From assembly GCA_963799455.1 (NCBI GenBank), contig CAWCXF010000007.1, positions 806,001-870,000 of the forward strand: a stretch of DNA of 64,000 nucleotides, read 5' to 3'. Position numbers and translations under genes: made by a program. Positions 36,304 to 45,403 of this stretch are shown here, piece by piece; position 1 is the stretch's first letter, and every line of letters begins with the position of its first letter. Origin of the DNA: CAWCXF01 sp963799455 (GTDB lineage Bacteria; Pseudomonadota; Alphaproteobacteria; Rhodobacterales; Rhodobacteraceae). The notes under the pieces were generated by a model. That model was not told where the DNA came from, did not search any database, and saw nothing but the letters and a program-made list of their open reading frames with translations.

Positions 36304-37419
36304 GTGACCACGCCCATCCGCCCGCAGCCCGGCATCCTCGACATCGCGCCCTACAAGGGCGGAGCGTCGAGCGCCCGCGGCGTGAGCGAGGTCGTCAAGC
36401 TCTCCTCCAACGAGAACCCGTTCGGCGCCTCCCCCGCCGCGCTCGAGGCCTGGGGACGCGCGGGGCGCGACCTCAACCGCTACCCCGACGGCGGCCATGC
36501 GAGCCTGCGCGGCGCCATCGCCGAGATCCACGGGCTCGACCCCGCCCGCGTGGTCTGCGGCGCGGGCTCGGACGAGATCCTCGGGCTCCTGGCGCAGGCC
36601 TATGCCGGGCCGGGGGACGAGGTGATCCACACCGAGCACGGCTTCGGCATGTATGGCATCGTCGCGCGCGCCGCCGGCGCCGCGCCCGTCAGCCTGCCCG
36701 AGCGCGAGCGCGTGGTGGACGTGGATGCGATCCTCGCGCGCGCGGGCGAGCGCACCCGGATCGTGTTCCTCGCCAATCCCGCCAACCCCACCGGCACGAC
36801 GCTGCCCGTGGAGGCGCTGGAGCGGCTCGCCGAAGGGCTGCCGCCGCAGGTGCTCCTGGTGCTCGACGGCGCCTATGCCGAGTATGTCGAGGGCTACGAC
36901 GGCGGCGCAGCACTGGTCGAGGCGCGGGACGACGTCGTCATGACGCGGACCTTCTCCAAGATCTACGGCCTCGGCGGCCTGCGCGTCGGCTGGGGCTACG
37001 CGCCCCCGCACGTGGTGGAGGTGCTCGACCGCATCCGGATGCCCTTCAACCTGGGCCGCTCGCAGCTCGTCGTCGCCGAGGCGGCGGTGCGCGACCGGGA
37101 TTGGGTCTCGCGCTGCCGGGCGGAGAACGCGCGGATGCGGGGCTGGATGGCCGGCGCGCTGGCGGTCCTCGGCGTGCCGTCCGACCCCTCGGGCGCCAAC
37201 TTCGTGCTGGCCCGCTTCGCCTCGGCCGAGGAGGCGCGGGGCTGCGACGCGCATCTCGCCTCCCGAGGGCTCCTGGTGCGCGCGACGGTCGGCTACGGCC
37301 TGCCCGACTGCCTCAGGATCACCGTGGGGGACGAGGCGTCCTGCCGGCGGGTGGTCGACGAGGTCGGGCGGTTCCTCGACGCCGAGCGCCCGCGCGCTCG
37401 GGCGCACGCGCGGCGTTGA
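36304..37419 (+). CDS. hisC: histidinol-phosphate / aromatic aminotransferase HisC
   Basis: A 371-residue PLP enzyme of the type I aminotransferase fold. KLSSNENPFGASPAALEAW, NRYPDGGHASLRGAIAE, FLANPANPTGTTLPVEAL, and the PLP-lysine segment MTRTFSKIYGLGGLRVGWGY are all present. GTG 36304 follows GGGGGAGA. The next gene is a prephenate dehydrogenase overlapping its stop, so this HisC probably also transaminates prephenate or arogenate-pathway intermediates in tyrosine and phenylalanine synthesis; that is inferred from the pairing. Confidence 0.92.
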   Translation: MTTPIRPQPGILDIAPYKGGASSARGVSEVVKLSSNENPFGASPAALEAWGRAGRDLNRYPDGGHASLRGAIAEIHGLDPARVVCGAGSDEILGLLAQAYAGPGDEVIHTEHGFGMYGIVARAAGAAPVSLPERERVVDVDAILARAGERTRIVFLANPANPTGTTLPVEALERLAEGLPPQVLLVLDGAYAEYVEGYDGGAALVEARDDVVMTRTFSKIYGLGGLRVGWGYAPPHVVEVLDRIRMPFNLGRSQLVVAEAAVRDRDWVSRCRAENARMRGWMAGALAVLGVPSDPSGANFVLARFASAEEARGCDAHLASRGLLVRATVGYGLPDCLRITVGDEASCRRVVDEVGRFLDAERPRARAHARR

Positions 37420-38324
37420 GCCCGCCCTACCCACGCGTGGCGCTGATCGGCCTGGGGCTGATCGCCTCCTCGATGGCGCTGGCGATCCGGGCGCGCGGGC
37501 TCGCGGTCGAGGTCGTGGGCTTCGACCGCGACCCGGACGTGCGCGAGGCGGCGCGCGAGCTCTCCTTGTGCGACGTGGCCGGGAGCGCCGCCGAGGCGGT
37601 GGCGGGCGCGGACCTCGTGGTGCTGGCGGTCCCCGTGGGCGCGATGGGCGCCGTGGCGGAGCAGATCGCGCCGCACCTCGCGCCCGGCGCCACGCTGACC
37701 GACGTGGGCTCGGTCAAGCGCGCCGTGCTCGAGGCGGTGGCGCCGCACGTTCCCGAGGGCGTCCACTTCGTCCCCGCCCATCCGCTGGCCGGGACCGAGC
37801 GCTCGGGGCCACGCGCCGGCTTCGCCGCGCTCTTCGAGCGGCGCTGGTGCATCCTCGTGCCCCACGGCGCGGCGGAGGAGCCCACGGCGCGCCTGGGCGC
37901 GCTCTGGGAGGCGATGGGCGCCTCGGTCACGACCATGGACGCCGACCACCACGACCTGGTGCTCGCCGTGACGAGCCACACCCCCCACCTGATCGCCTAC
38001 ACCATGGTGGGCGTGGCCGACGATTTGCGCCGCGTGACCGACTCGGAGGTCGTCAACTACTCCGCGGCGGGGTTCCGGGACTTCACCCGGATCGCGGCCT
38101 CGGATCCGACCATGTGGCGCGACGTGTTCCTCGCCAACCGCGACGCGACGCTGGAGATCCTCGGCCGCTTCACCGAGGAGCTGTTCGCGCTCCAGCGCGC
38201 GATCCGCACCGGCGACGGAGACCTGCTGCACGACTACTTCACCCGGACGCGCGCCATCCGGCAGGGCATCGTCGAGGCCGGTCAGGACACCGACGCGCCC
38301 GATTTCGGCCGGACCCCCCGGTGA
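37416..38324 (+). CDS. tyrA: prephenate/arogenate dehydrogenase TyrA
   Basis: A 302-residue NAD(P)-dependent dehydrogenase of tyrosine synthesis. The Rossmann motif is RVALIGLGLIASSMALAIRA. Catalytic region residues appear in FVPAHPLAGTERSGPRAGFA (conserved His) and VTSHTPHLIAYTMV. TTG 37416 overlaps the hisC stop (TTGA), suggesting coupling; GTG 37437 is the next possible start and would remove part of the strand before the motif. The stop codon lies in the first unit of a 27-bp tandem repeat. Confidence 0.9.
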   Translation: MSPPYPRVALIGLGLIASSMALAIRARGLAVEVVGFDRDPDVREAARELSLCDVAGSAAEAVAGADLVVLAVPVGAMGAVAEQIAPHLAPGATLTDVGSVKRAVLEAVAPHVPEGVHFVPAHPLAGTERSGPRAGFAALFERRWCILVPHGAAEEPTARLGALWEAMGASVTTMDADHHDLVLAVTSHTPHLIAYTMVGVADDLRRVTDSEVVNYSAAGFRDFTRIAASDPTMWRDVFLANRDATLEILGRFTEELFALQRAIRTGDGDLLHDYFTRTRAIRQGIVEAGQDTDAPDFGRTPR

Positions 38325-38450
38325 CGCGCGAGGGCAGGAGGCGCGCGGTGACGCGCGAGGGCGGGGGCCGCGCAGGGACGCGCGAGGGCGGGGGCCGCGC
38401 AGGGACGCGCGAGGGCGGGGCCGCGCGGTGACGCGCGAGGGCGGGAGGGC
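38320..38450. repeat. 27-bp tandem repeat after tyrA, five copies
   Basis: Units at 38320, 38347, 38374, 38401 (26 bp) and 38427 share the core gacgcgcgagggcgggg. The first unit contains the tyrA stop (38322-38324). The array runs up to the next gene's ATG at 38454, so it is also that gene's leader. Confidence 0.9.
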
Positions 38451-38453
38451 GCG

Positions 38454-39473
38454 ATGAGGCACGGGCATGGTCCGGCGACACCTGTGGCCCCCGGTGCGGG
38501 CGCGGTCCCGCAGGGGCCGGGGGGCGCGCGGCGGGGCTGGGTGGCGCGTCGGGCCGGGGGTCTCCAGGGCGCGGGGCCCGCTCGCCGGGCCCGGCAGGCG
38601 CCTGCCCGCGCCGCCCTGCGGGGAGCCGCCGCCCTCCTCGCGCTGGCGCTCGCGCTCCCCGAGGCCGACGCCGCCCCCGAGACGTCGCCCCGCCCGCCCG
38701 CCCGCCCCGGCGGGCTCGCCACCGGTGCCGACGCCCCCGGCGCAAAGGCCGCGCTTGGCCCGGGGGCCGCGCCCGGCCGGCTCGTCGTGCTCGGCCCGCC
38801 CGATCCGTCGAGCCCGGTGCCCACGGTCTCGATCCTCCCCGAGGCGCGGCCCGACGACATCGTGGAGCGCGCCCGCGCCGCCCGCGCCGCGGTCCAGTCG
38901 CCGGCCCGCATCGCCCCGCCCGACGCCTCGGTGCGCCGCGCCGTGGGGCCGGCGGGCGCGCTCTGCGGCAGCCGCTCGATCCTGGGCGAGCCGCTGGCGG
39001 CGATCCCCGGCCGGCTGGAGGGCTGCGGCGTGGCCGAGCCGGTCCGGGTGACGGCGGTGGACGGCGTGCGGCTCTCGACGCCCGCGGTGATGGACTGCTC
39101 GACGGCGCGCGCCCTCGCGAGCTGGGTCGAGGGCTCGGTCCAGCCCGCGATGGGAGGGCGCGGCGGCGGCGTCGAGGCGATCGAGGTCGCGGCGCACTAC
39201 GCCTGCCGGCCGCGCAACAACCGCCCCGGCGCCAAGATCAGCGAGCACGGCCGCGGGCGCGCGATCGACATCAGCGCCTTCCTGCTCGCCGACGGCTCGC
39301 GGATGACGGTGCTGAAGGGCTGGCGCCGGCGCGGCGCGGGGGCGATCCTGCGCGCGCTCCACGCCGGCGCCTGCGGCCCCTTCGGCACCGTGCTCGGCCC
39401 CGAGGCCGACCGCTACCACCGCGACCACCTGCACCTCGACACCACGCCGCGCCGCAGCGCCTACTGCCGCTAG
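38454..39473 (+). CDS. extensin-like family protein (DD-peptidase-like fold)
   Basis: A 339-residue exported protein with a C-terminal extensin-like domain, a LAS/M15-type metallopeptidase fold. Zinc-site motifs are KISEHGRGRAIDISAF (His, Asp) and DRYHRDHLHLD (His-x-His). The closing cysteine pair (LHAGACGPFG and SAYCR) is typical. The signal peptide-like helix RGAAALLALALALPEADAA begins only near residue 55, so the true start may be later; GTG 38541 is an option. A Pro/Ala/Gly-rich linker follows. It probably acts on cell-wall peptides in the periplasm; activity is unproven for this family. Confidence 0.83.
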   Translation: MRHGHGPATPVAPGAGAVPQGPGGARRGWVARRAGGLQGAGPARRARQAPARAALRGAAALLALALALPEADAAPETSPRPPARPGGLATGADAPGAKAALGPGAAPGRLVVLGPPDPSSPVPTVSILPEARPDDIVERARAARAAVQSPARIAPPDASVRRAVGPAGALCGSRSILGEPLAAIPGRLEGCGVAEPVRVTAVDGVRLSTPAVMDCSTARALASWVEGSVQPAMGGRGGGVEAIEVAAHYACRPRNNRPGAKISEHGRGRAIDISAFLLADGSRMTVLKGWRRRGAGAILRALHAGACGPFGTVLGPEADRYHRDHLHLDTTPRRSAYCR

Positions 39474-39503
39474 CTTGGGCGGGCGTCCTCGGGAGGGGCG
39501 TGC

Positions 39504-40508
39504 TCAGGAGGGGGGCGCGAGGCGCGGCGCGGGGCCGAGGGGGATCGGCCCGAAGCTGACGAAGCCGCGCTGGAACGACAGCGGCGCCTCGATCACGTCC
39601 GCGTCGGGCGACAGCCCCGCCAGCACCTCCATCGCCCGCTCGGTGAGCGGCGCCACGCCCTCGCCCACCATGCCGGTCGCGCGCAGCAGGTCGAGGAGCC
39701 GCCGCCAGTCCTCGACGCGCAGCTCGATGCGCCCGCGCGGCAGCCCGTCCTCGCCGATCTCGACCGAGCCCTCGGCCGACAGCGCGAGCGCGCCCCACTC
39801 GATCCGCGCGTCGCGCAGCGCGATCGAGGTGAGCCGCGGCGCCCGGTCCTCCAGCGCGAAGCGGTCCCAGGGCGCGTCGAAGCCGAGGTCGGCGTCGAGA
39901 TGGAGCCGGTCGAGCGCGTCGGGCATGGCGCCCAGCGGGTCCACCAGCGCGCGCACCGCCGAGGGCGGGCGCAGCTCGCTGAGGAGGATCCCCAGCCGCT
40001 GGCCGTTGCGCGCGGCCGTCGTGGCCACCGTGGCGAGGCTCGCCTCGGCGGCCGAGGCGCGCCAGCCGGCCTCGGCCGCGACGCCGAGCCCCGCGGCCTC
40101 GAGCCGCAGCTCGTCGAGCGGCAGGGAGGTCGCCACCCCGAGCCGCACCGAGGCGCGCAGCCGCTCGCCCTCGACGTCGATCCGCCCCAGCGGCGTCAGG
40201 ATGGTCTGCGGTCCCGGCCAGGCGGCCACGGCGCGGTTGGGCAGGTAGCTCAGCATCAGCGTCTGGAACAGCGGCGCGCGCCAGGCCCAGCCGGCGTCCG
40301 GCGGCTGGAGCGCCAGCCCGCGGAAGGTCGTGTCGAAGCGCGAGGGGAAGCCGTGGGTCTCGACGCTGTCGTAGGACGCCACCCACCCCTCGGCCGCGCG
40401 TGCGTCGAGCCAGGCGCGAAAGCCGCGCTCCATCGCCAGCGCGCCCGACCACCAGTAGCCGCCCCAGAGCAGGGTCAGCGCCGTCACGATGACGAGGATG
40501 CGTCGCAT
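39504..40508 (-). CDS. DUF2125 domain-containing protein
   Basis: A 334-residue envelope protein of unknown function, conserved in alphaproteobacteria. One N-terminal helix (RILVIVTALTLLWGGYWWSG) anchors it in the inner membrane. The family opening GFRAWLDARAAEGWVASYDS, then THGFPSRFDTTFRGL, is clear. The remainder alternates amphipathic beta strands, as in AsmA-like periplasmic proteins. ATG 40508 has GGAAGGGA upstream. It is divergent from the chaC gene with 56 bp between them. Confidence 0.85.
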   Translation of the reverse strand: MRRILVIVTALTLLWGGYWWSGALAMERGFRAWLDARAAEGWVASYDSVETHGFPSRFDTTFRGLALQPPDAGWAWRAPLFQTLMLSYLPNRAVAAWPGPQTILTPLGRIDVEGERLRASVRLGVATSLPLDELRLEAAGLGVAAEAGWRASAAEASLATVATTAARNGQRLGILLSELRPPSAVRALVDPLGAMPDALDRLHLDADLGFDAPWDRFALEDRAPRLTSIALRDARIEWGALALSAEGSVEIGEDGLPRGRIELRVEDWRRLLDLLRATGMVGEGVAPLTERAMEVLAGLSPDADVIEAPLSFQRGFVSFGPIPLGPAPRLAPPS

Positions 40509-40564
40509 CGGTCCCTTCCGCGGCGTGCCGATCCCGTCTACATCCGCCCCGCGAGGAGGACCAC

Positions 40565-41266
40565 ATGGCCGCGATGCGAGAGCCGCCCATGGGTGCGAGG
40601 GGCGAGGCCGCGGGGATCGCGGCGCGCGGGGACGCGCCCGCCGACGGCGCCCGGCGCGGGGCGGCCCCCGACGGGGCATCGGGCGAGCCCGCCGGCTCTG
40701 CGTCCGCCGACATCCCCGTGGGCGCCGTGCTCGATGACGGGCCGCTGTGGGTCTTCGCCTACGGCTCGCTGATCTGGAACCCCGGCTTCGAGCCGGCCGA
40801 GCGCCGGCTGGCCGTGCTGCGCGACTTCCGCCGCTCGTTCTGCATGCGCTCGATCCACCACCGCGGCAGCGAGGCGCGCCCGGGCCTGGTGCTGGCGCTC
40901 GACTTCGAGGAGGGGGCGGCCTGCCATGGGCTCGCGCTGCGCGCGGCGCCGGGCGAGGAGCCGGGCGTCCTGGCGATGCTGCGCGAGCGCGAGCTGATCT
41001 CCTCGGCCTATGTCGAGCGGGCGGTGCGGCTCGACACCGACGCGGGGCCGCTCGGGGCGGTCGCCTTCGTGATGGCGCGCGAGCATCCGCAATATGCGGG
41101 CGGGCTGCCGCTCGAGGTCCAGGCCGAGGTGATCGCGCGCTCCGAAGGAGGGCGCGGGCGCAACGACGCCTACCTCTTCAACACCGTGGCCGCGCTGGGC
41201 GACCTCGGCATCGAGGACGAGGAGCTGGCGCGGCTCGCGGCCCTCGTGCGGGCCCGCGCGGCTTGA
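40565..41266 (+). CDS. chaC: gamma-glutamylcyclotransferase (ChaC family)
   Basis: A 233-residue glutathione-specific gamma-glutamylcyclotransferase. The substrate loop VFAYGSLIWNPGFEP is clear. MLRERELISSAYVERAVRL carries a candidate catalytic Glu. EHPQYAGGLPLEVQAEVI and GRNDAYLFNTVAAL follow the family. Homology starts near residue 60. The first ~50 residues are Ala/Gly/Asp-rich and may be a lineage extension or a mis-set start; no better start exists close to WVFAYGS. The last 28 bp, including the stop, are repeated twice more downstream. Confidence 0.88.
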   Translation: MAAMREPPMGARGEAAGIAARGDAPADGARRGAAPDGASGEPAGSASADIPVGAVLDDGPLWVFAYGSLIWNPGFEPAERRLAVLRDFRRSFCMRSIHHRGSEARPGLVLALDFEEGAACHGLALRAAPGEEPGVLAMLRERELISSAYVERAVRLDTDAGPLGAVAFVMAREHPQYAGGLPLEVQAEVIARSEGGRGRNDAYLFNTVAALGDLGIEDEELARLAALVRARAA

Positions 41267-41322
41267 GGCCCTCGTGCGGGCCCGCGCGGCCTGAGGCCCT
41301 CGTGCGGGCCCGCGCGGCCTGA
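41239..41322. repeat. 28-bp tandem repeat copied from the chaC 3' end
   Basis: ggccctcgtgcgggcccgcg plus cggc(t/c)tga occurs at 41239-41266, 41267-41294 and 41295-41322. The first copy is the end of chaC (LVRARAA-stop); the next two lie outside the gene and differ by one base. Confidence 0.95.
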
Positions 41323-41682
41323 GGCCCCGCGCGCCGAGAAGCCCGAGCGGCAGGGTCGGCGGACGACGCAGCCCTCCGCCCCGGTGGGGTCGAGGGCCGC
41401 CCTCCTCGAACCCGCATCCTCGCGGCGTCCGGCGTCCGGCGCCCGTCTCGCGGCGCGAACGGTGCCCGACCGCGTTCGGGTGCGTGACCGCAAGCCTCCG
41501 GGCGTCGGCCCCGGTGCGGCTGCTTCCCGAGGCCCCCGCGTCCAGGCGCCCGGCCGGGCGAGCCCTGAGCGTCACGGCGCAGCACCCAACCCCTTGGCCG
41601 CCCTTCCCAAGCGGCGCCGCTGCCCATACCCTAGGGGATCGCATGGGCCCCGAAGGGGATGCCCGAGCACGAGGGGAGCCCT
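41323..41682. other. 360-bp stretch before the MotA-like gene
   Basis: GC-rich, no convincing gene. The segment near 41,620-41,660 (catacccta and around) is the least GC-rich and may hold the promoter of the MotA/MotB-like pair. A good ribosome binding site (GAGGGGAG) ends it. Confidence 0.4.
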
Positions 41683-42900
41683 ATGAGCGCTGCGGGCCGC
41701 GAGGCGGCGCCCTACTTCTCGCACCCCGTCCGTCAGGCGGTGACGATGCTCGCGGTGCTGGGGCTGGTGGCCGCGGGGCTGTCGGTGGCGGCCCCCCGCG
41801 TGGCGCCGGTGTTCCTCGCCAACCCCTACCTCAACGGCTTCATCGCGCTCGTCTTCCTCATCGGCATCCTCGCCTGCTTCTGGCAGGTGGCTCAGATCAT
41901 CGGCTCGGTGCGCTGGGTGGTGGACTTCACCGCCGGACGGCCCGGCACGCGGCGCCACGCGCCGCGCCTGCTGGCACCGCTCGCCACGCTCCTGCGCGAG
42001 CGCGGCGCGCGCAGGCGGATCGGCTCGGCCTCGGCGCGCTCGATCCTCGACTCGGTCGGCACGCGCATCGAGGAGGCGCGCGACATCACGCGCTACATCG
42101 TCAACCTGCTGATCTTCCTCGGGCTCCTGGGCACGTTCTACGGCCTGGCCACGACGGTGCCGGCGGTCGTGGACACCATCCGCTCGCTCGCCCCCCAGGA
42201 GGGGGAGGGCTCGATGGCGGTGTTCGACCGGCTGATGAGCGGGCTCGAGGCGCAGCTCGGCGGCATGGGCGTGGCGTTCTCCTCCTCGCTCCTCGGGCTC
42301 GCGGGCTCCCTCGTGGTGGGGCTCCTGGAGCTCTTCGCCAGCCACGGCCAGAACCGCTTCTACCGCCAGCTGGAGGAGTGGCTCTCGACCATCACCCGCG
42401 TCGGCTTCGCGGCCGACGACGGCGCGGAGGCCGGCGGCCTGGGCGCGATGCCCGCGCTGGTCGATGCGCTGAGCGAGCGGCTCGAGGCGATGCAGGCGCT
42501 GTTCGCGGACGCCGAGGCCTCGCGCGCGATCACCGACCGCCGCCTCGGCGCGCTGGTGGGCGCCGTCGAGGGGCTGGCCGGGCGGCTCGAGCGCGGATCG
42601 GCCACCGACGCGGCGCTCGCGCGGGTCGCCGAGGGGCAGGAGCGGCTCGTGGCGCTGCTCCAGCAGGCGGGCGGCACGGGCGGGCTCGACGCCGAGAGCC
42701 GGATGCGGCTGCGCTCGATCGACGTGCAGCTGCTGCGGCTGCTCGAGGAGGTCTCGGCCGGCCGCGAGGAGAGCATCGCCGAGCTTCGAGCCGAGATCGC
42801 GTCCCTCGCCCGCGCGCTGCGCCCCGGCGGCGGGGTCGCGGTGGGGCCCGCGCCCCAGCCCGTGCCGCCGATCCGGCGCGGCGGCCAGGGAGCGGGCTGA
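41683..42900 (+). CDS. MotA/TolQ/ExbB-type proton channel protein with coiled-coil tail
   Basis: A 405-residue inner-membrane protein. Hydrophobic segments lie near residues 18-40, 48-70, 137-157 and 185-215. The MotA/TolQ core is visible in YIVNLLIFLGLLGTFYGLAT and GMGVAFSSSLLGLAGSLVVG. The C-terminal ~170 residues are charged and helical (ALSERLEAMQALFADAEASR, LRSIDVQLLRLLEEVSAG), predicted to project into the cytoplasm as a long coil. ATG 41683 has GAGGGGAG 4-5 nt upstream. It overlaps nothing but is 1 bp from the MotB-like gene. Together they should form an ion-driven complex. It is not flagellar MotA by context, and not TolQ because no tol genes follow. Confidence 0.85.
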   Translation: MSAAGREAAPYFSHPVRQAVTMLAVLGLVAAGLSVAAPRVAPVFLANPYLNGFIALVFLIGILACFWQVAQIIGSVRWVVDFTAGRPGTRRHAPRLLAPLATLLRERGARRRIGSASARSILDSVGTRIEEARDITRYIVNLLIFLGLLGTFYGLATTVPAVVDTIRSLAPQEGEGSMAVFDRLMSGLEAQLGGMGVAFSSSLLGLAGSLVVGLLELFASHGQNRFYRQLEEWLSTITRVGFAADDGAEAGGLGAMPALVDALSERLEAMQALFADAEASRAITDRRLGALVGAVEGLAGRLERGSATDAALARVAEGQERLVALLQQAGGTGGLDAESRMRLRSIDVQLLRLLEEVSAGREESIAELRAEIASLARALRPGGGVAVGPAPQPVPPIRRGGQGAG

Positions 42901-42901
42901 G

Positions 42902-45038
42902 ATGGCGCTGAACCGCCGCGGGGGGGCGCGGTTCCAGGGCGCGATCTGGCCCGGCTTCGTGGACGCGATGACGGCGCTGCTGCTGGTCATGATGTTCGTG
43001 CTGACGATCTTCATGGTGGTCCAGTTCGTCCTGCGCGAGACCATCGACAGTCAGGACACCGCGCTCGACGACCTCTCGGCCGAGGTGCTGACGCTCTCGG
43101 AGGCGCTCGGCCTGGAGCAGCGCCGCGCCTTCGGGCTCGAGGAGGATCTGGGCGAGGCCCGGGACGCGCTCGGTGCCGGGCGCGCCGAGATCGCGCGCCA
43201 GTCCGAGCTGATCGACCTGCTCACCGGCGAGGTCGAGACCCGGGAGGCGGCGGTCGGCGATCTGAGCGCGCAGGTCTCCGCCCTGGCGTCGGAGCGCGAC
43301 GCGGCGCGCGAGGAGGGCGAGGCGCTGAGCGCGCGGCTGGCCGATCTGGAGGCCTCGGACGAGGCGGCGCGGCGCGCGCTGGCGGCCGCGCGCGACGAGA
43401 CCCGCGAGCGCGAGGAGGCCGCGCGGCTGGCCGCCGCCCGGCGCGAGGCGCTGGAGGCGCTGGTGGCCGACCTGCGCGCGCAAGGGTCCGAGCGCGAGGC
43501 GTCGCTCGCGGACGCCCTGGCGCAGCTGCGGGCCTCGCGCGAGCGGGGCGAGGCGCTCGACCTCCGGGTCGCGGCCTCCCGGAGCGCGCTCGACGAGACG
43601 CGGGTCGAGCTGGCGCAGGGCCGCGACGCGCTCGAGGCGGCGCAGGGGCGGGTGGCCGCGCTCGAGGCCGAGGTCGAGGCCGCCGGCCGGCGCGGGTCGG
43701 CGCTCGCGGCCGCGCGCGACGCCGCGGGCGAGCAGGCCGCGGCCCTGCGCGCGGATCTCCTCCGAGGCCGAGGCCGCCCGGCTCGCCGAGGCGGCGGCGG
43801 CCGAGGCGCTGCGCCGCGAGCTGGCCGGCGCGCAGGGCGCGCTGTCGGAGGCCGAGGCCGCGCGCCTCGCCGAGGCCGCTGCCGCGCAGGCGCTGCGCGA
43901 GCGGCTGGCGGGGGCCTCGGCCGAGCTCGACGCCGCGACGCTGCGGCTCGAGGAGGCGCGCGCCGAGGCCGAGGAGACGCTGACGCTGCTGGCGGCCGCG
44001 CGCGCGGCCCAGGGCGAGCTGGAGGACCGCCTGGCGGCGGTCGAGGCCGACGCGCAGGCCGGTCGGGCCGAGCTGGCGCGGCTGCGCCCCGAGGCCGCGG
44101 CCGTGCCCGATCTGCGCGAGCGGCTGGAGTCGGCCCTGGCCGCGCGGGCCGACGCGCAGGGCGAGGCCCGAAGCGCCCGCTCGGAGGCCGACCGCCAGCG
44201 CGCGCTGCTCGCGCTCGCCTCCGAGGAGCTGCGCGGCGAGCGGACGCGATCGGAGGCCGACGCCACCCGCCGCGAGGCGCTGCTGCGCCAGGTGGACGAG
44301 CTGCGCGCCCAAGTCGCCTCCTTGCGCGAGGCGCTGGGCGCGGCCGAGGGGGGCGGGGCGGACATCCAGGGCGAGATCGAGAACCTCAGGGACCAGCTCA
44401 ACGACGCGCTGGCCCGGCGCGTGGCCGAGGAGCGCGCGCGCGCCGACGCCGAGGCGGAGGCGCGCGCCGCCGAGGCGGCGGCGAGGGAGGCCGAGGCCGA
44501 GGCGCGCGCCCAGGCCGAGCGGGCGCGCGCGCTCGAGGCCGACGCGCGCAGGCGGGCCGAGGCCGAGGCCGCGTCGCTGGCGCGCTACCAGTCGGCGTTC
44601 TTCGCCGCCCTGTCGGGCGTGCTCGGCGAGCGCGAGGACGTCCGCGTGGTGGGCGACCGCTTCGTGTTCTCCTCGGAGGTCCTGTTCGAGCCCGGGAGCG
44701 CCGATCTGAGCCGCGAGGGCCGCGCGGAGATCGCCGAGGTCGCGGGGATCCTCAAGGACGTGTCCGAGCAGATCCCCCCCGGCACGGACTGGATCGTGCG
44801 CGTGGACGGGCACACCGACGACACCCCGCTGTCGCGCCGCAGCCCGTTCGCGGACAACTGGGAGCTGAGCCAGGCGCGCGCGCTGTCGGTGGTGCGCTAC
44901 ATGTCAGAGGACCTCGGCATCCCCCCCGAGCGGCTCTCGGCCAACGGCTTCGGGCAGTACCAGCCGCTCGACCCGCGCGACACCCCAGAGGCCCACGCGG
45001 TCAACCGCCGCATCGAGCTCAAGCTCACCGAGCGGTGA
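42902..45038 (+). CDS. MotB-like / OmpA-domain peptidoglycan-binding protein with long coiled coil (apparent frameshift)
   Basis: Partner of the preceding channel. One N-terminal helix with the proton-carrying Asp is seen in WPGFVDAMTALLLVMMFVL. A ~480-residue Ala/Glu/Arg-rich coiled coil follows. The C-terminus is an OmpA-like peptidoglycan-binding domain (FSSEVLFEPGSADLSREG, RVDGHTDDTPL, NWELSQARALSVVRYM, NRRIELKLTE). The frame breaks at 43,757-43,765: the N-terminal frame becomes Arg/Gly-rich shadow, whereas the next frame continues the heptads. The total of 2,137 bases is one over a multiple of three. Removing one C from ctcctcc gives DLSEAEAARLAEAAAAEALR, which matches the next internal repeat ALSEAEAARLAEAAAAQALR almost exactly, so a one-base excess there is well supported. 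The intact product would be about 711 residues. Confidence 0.85.
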
Positions 45039-45403
45039 GGCGGCCCGCGGCCCGCCCCCGGCGCGTCTGCGGCGCAGCGTCCCGGGCGGATCCGGCGACG
45101 TGCCGGGCGGGGGAGCGGCGCGGCGGGCGTCGCGCCTCGCGGCCTGGCGCGGGAACGGCGTCCGAAGCCGGGCGCTGACGCACTGCGCGCCGAGGGACAT
45201 CGCCTCCGGGCGCGGGTCGGATCCGGCCGCCTTGCCGAGGCCTTGCGGGGGCACGGTGCGTGGGCGCCCGCGACCCTCCGGGGCTTCGGGCGGAGCGACC
45301 TCGGCGCCGGACAGGATCGGGAGCCGCCGACCCTTTCCGCAGCCCGCCGCGGGGTCGTGTCCCGCGCCGCGGAGCGCGTCGACCGGGGCCGGACCCCGGC
45401 CCC
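45039..45403. other. 365-bp gap between convergent genes
   Basis: It lies between the MotB-like gene (plus) and the M23 peptidase gene (minus). GC-rich, no gene or repeat seen, and no strong hairpin directly after either stop. Confidence 0.4.

Noticed and set aside
41683..45038. Complete Zorya defence system
   Set aside because: Only ZorA/ZorB-like components are present. The flanks are chaC and an M23 peptidase, with no ZorC, ZorD or ZorE-like gene.
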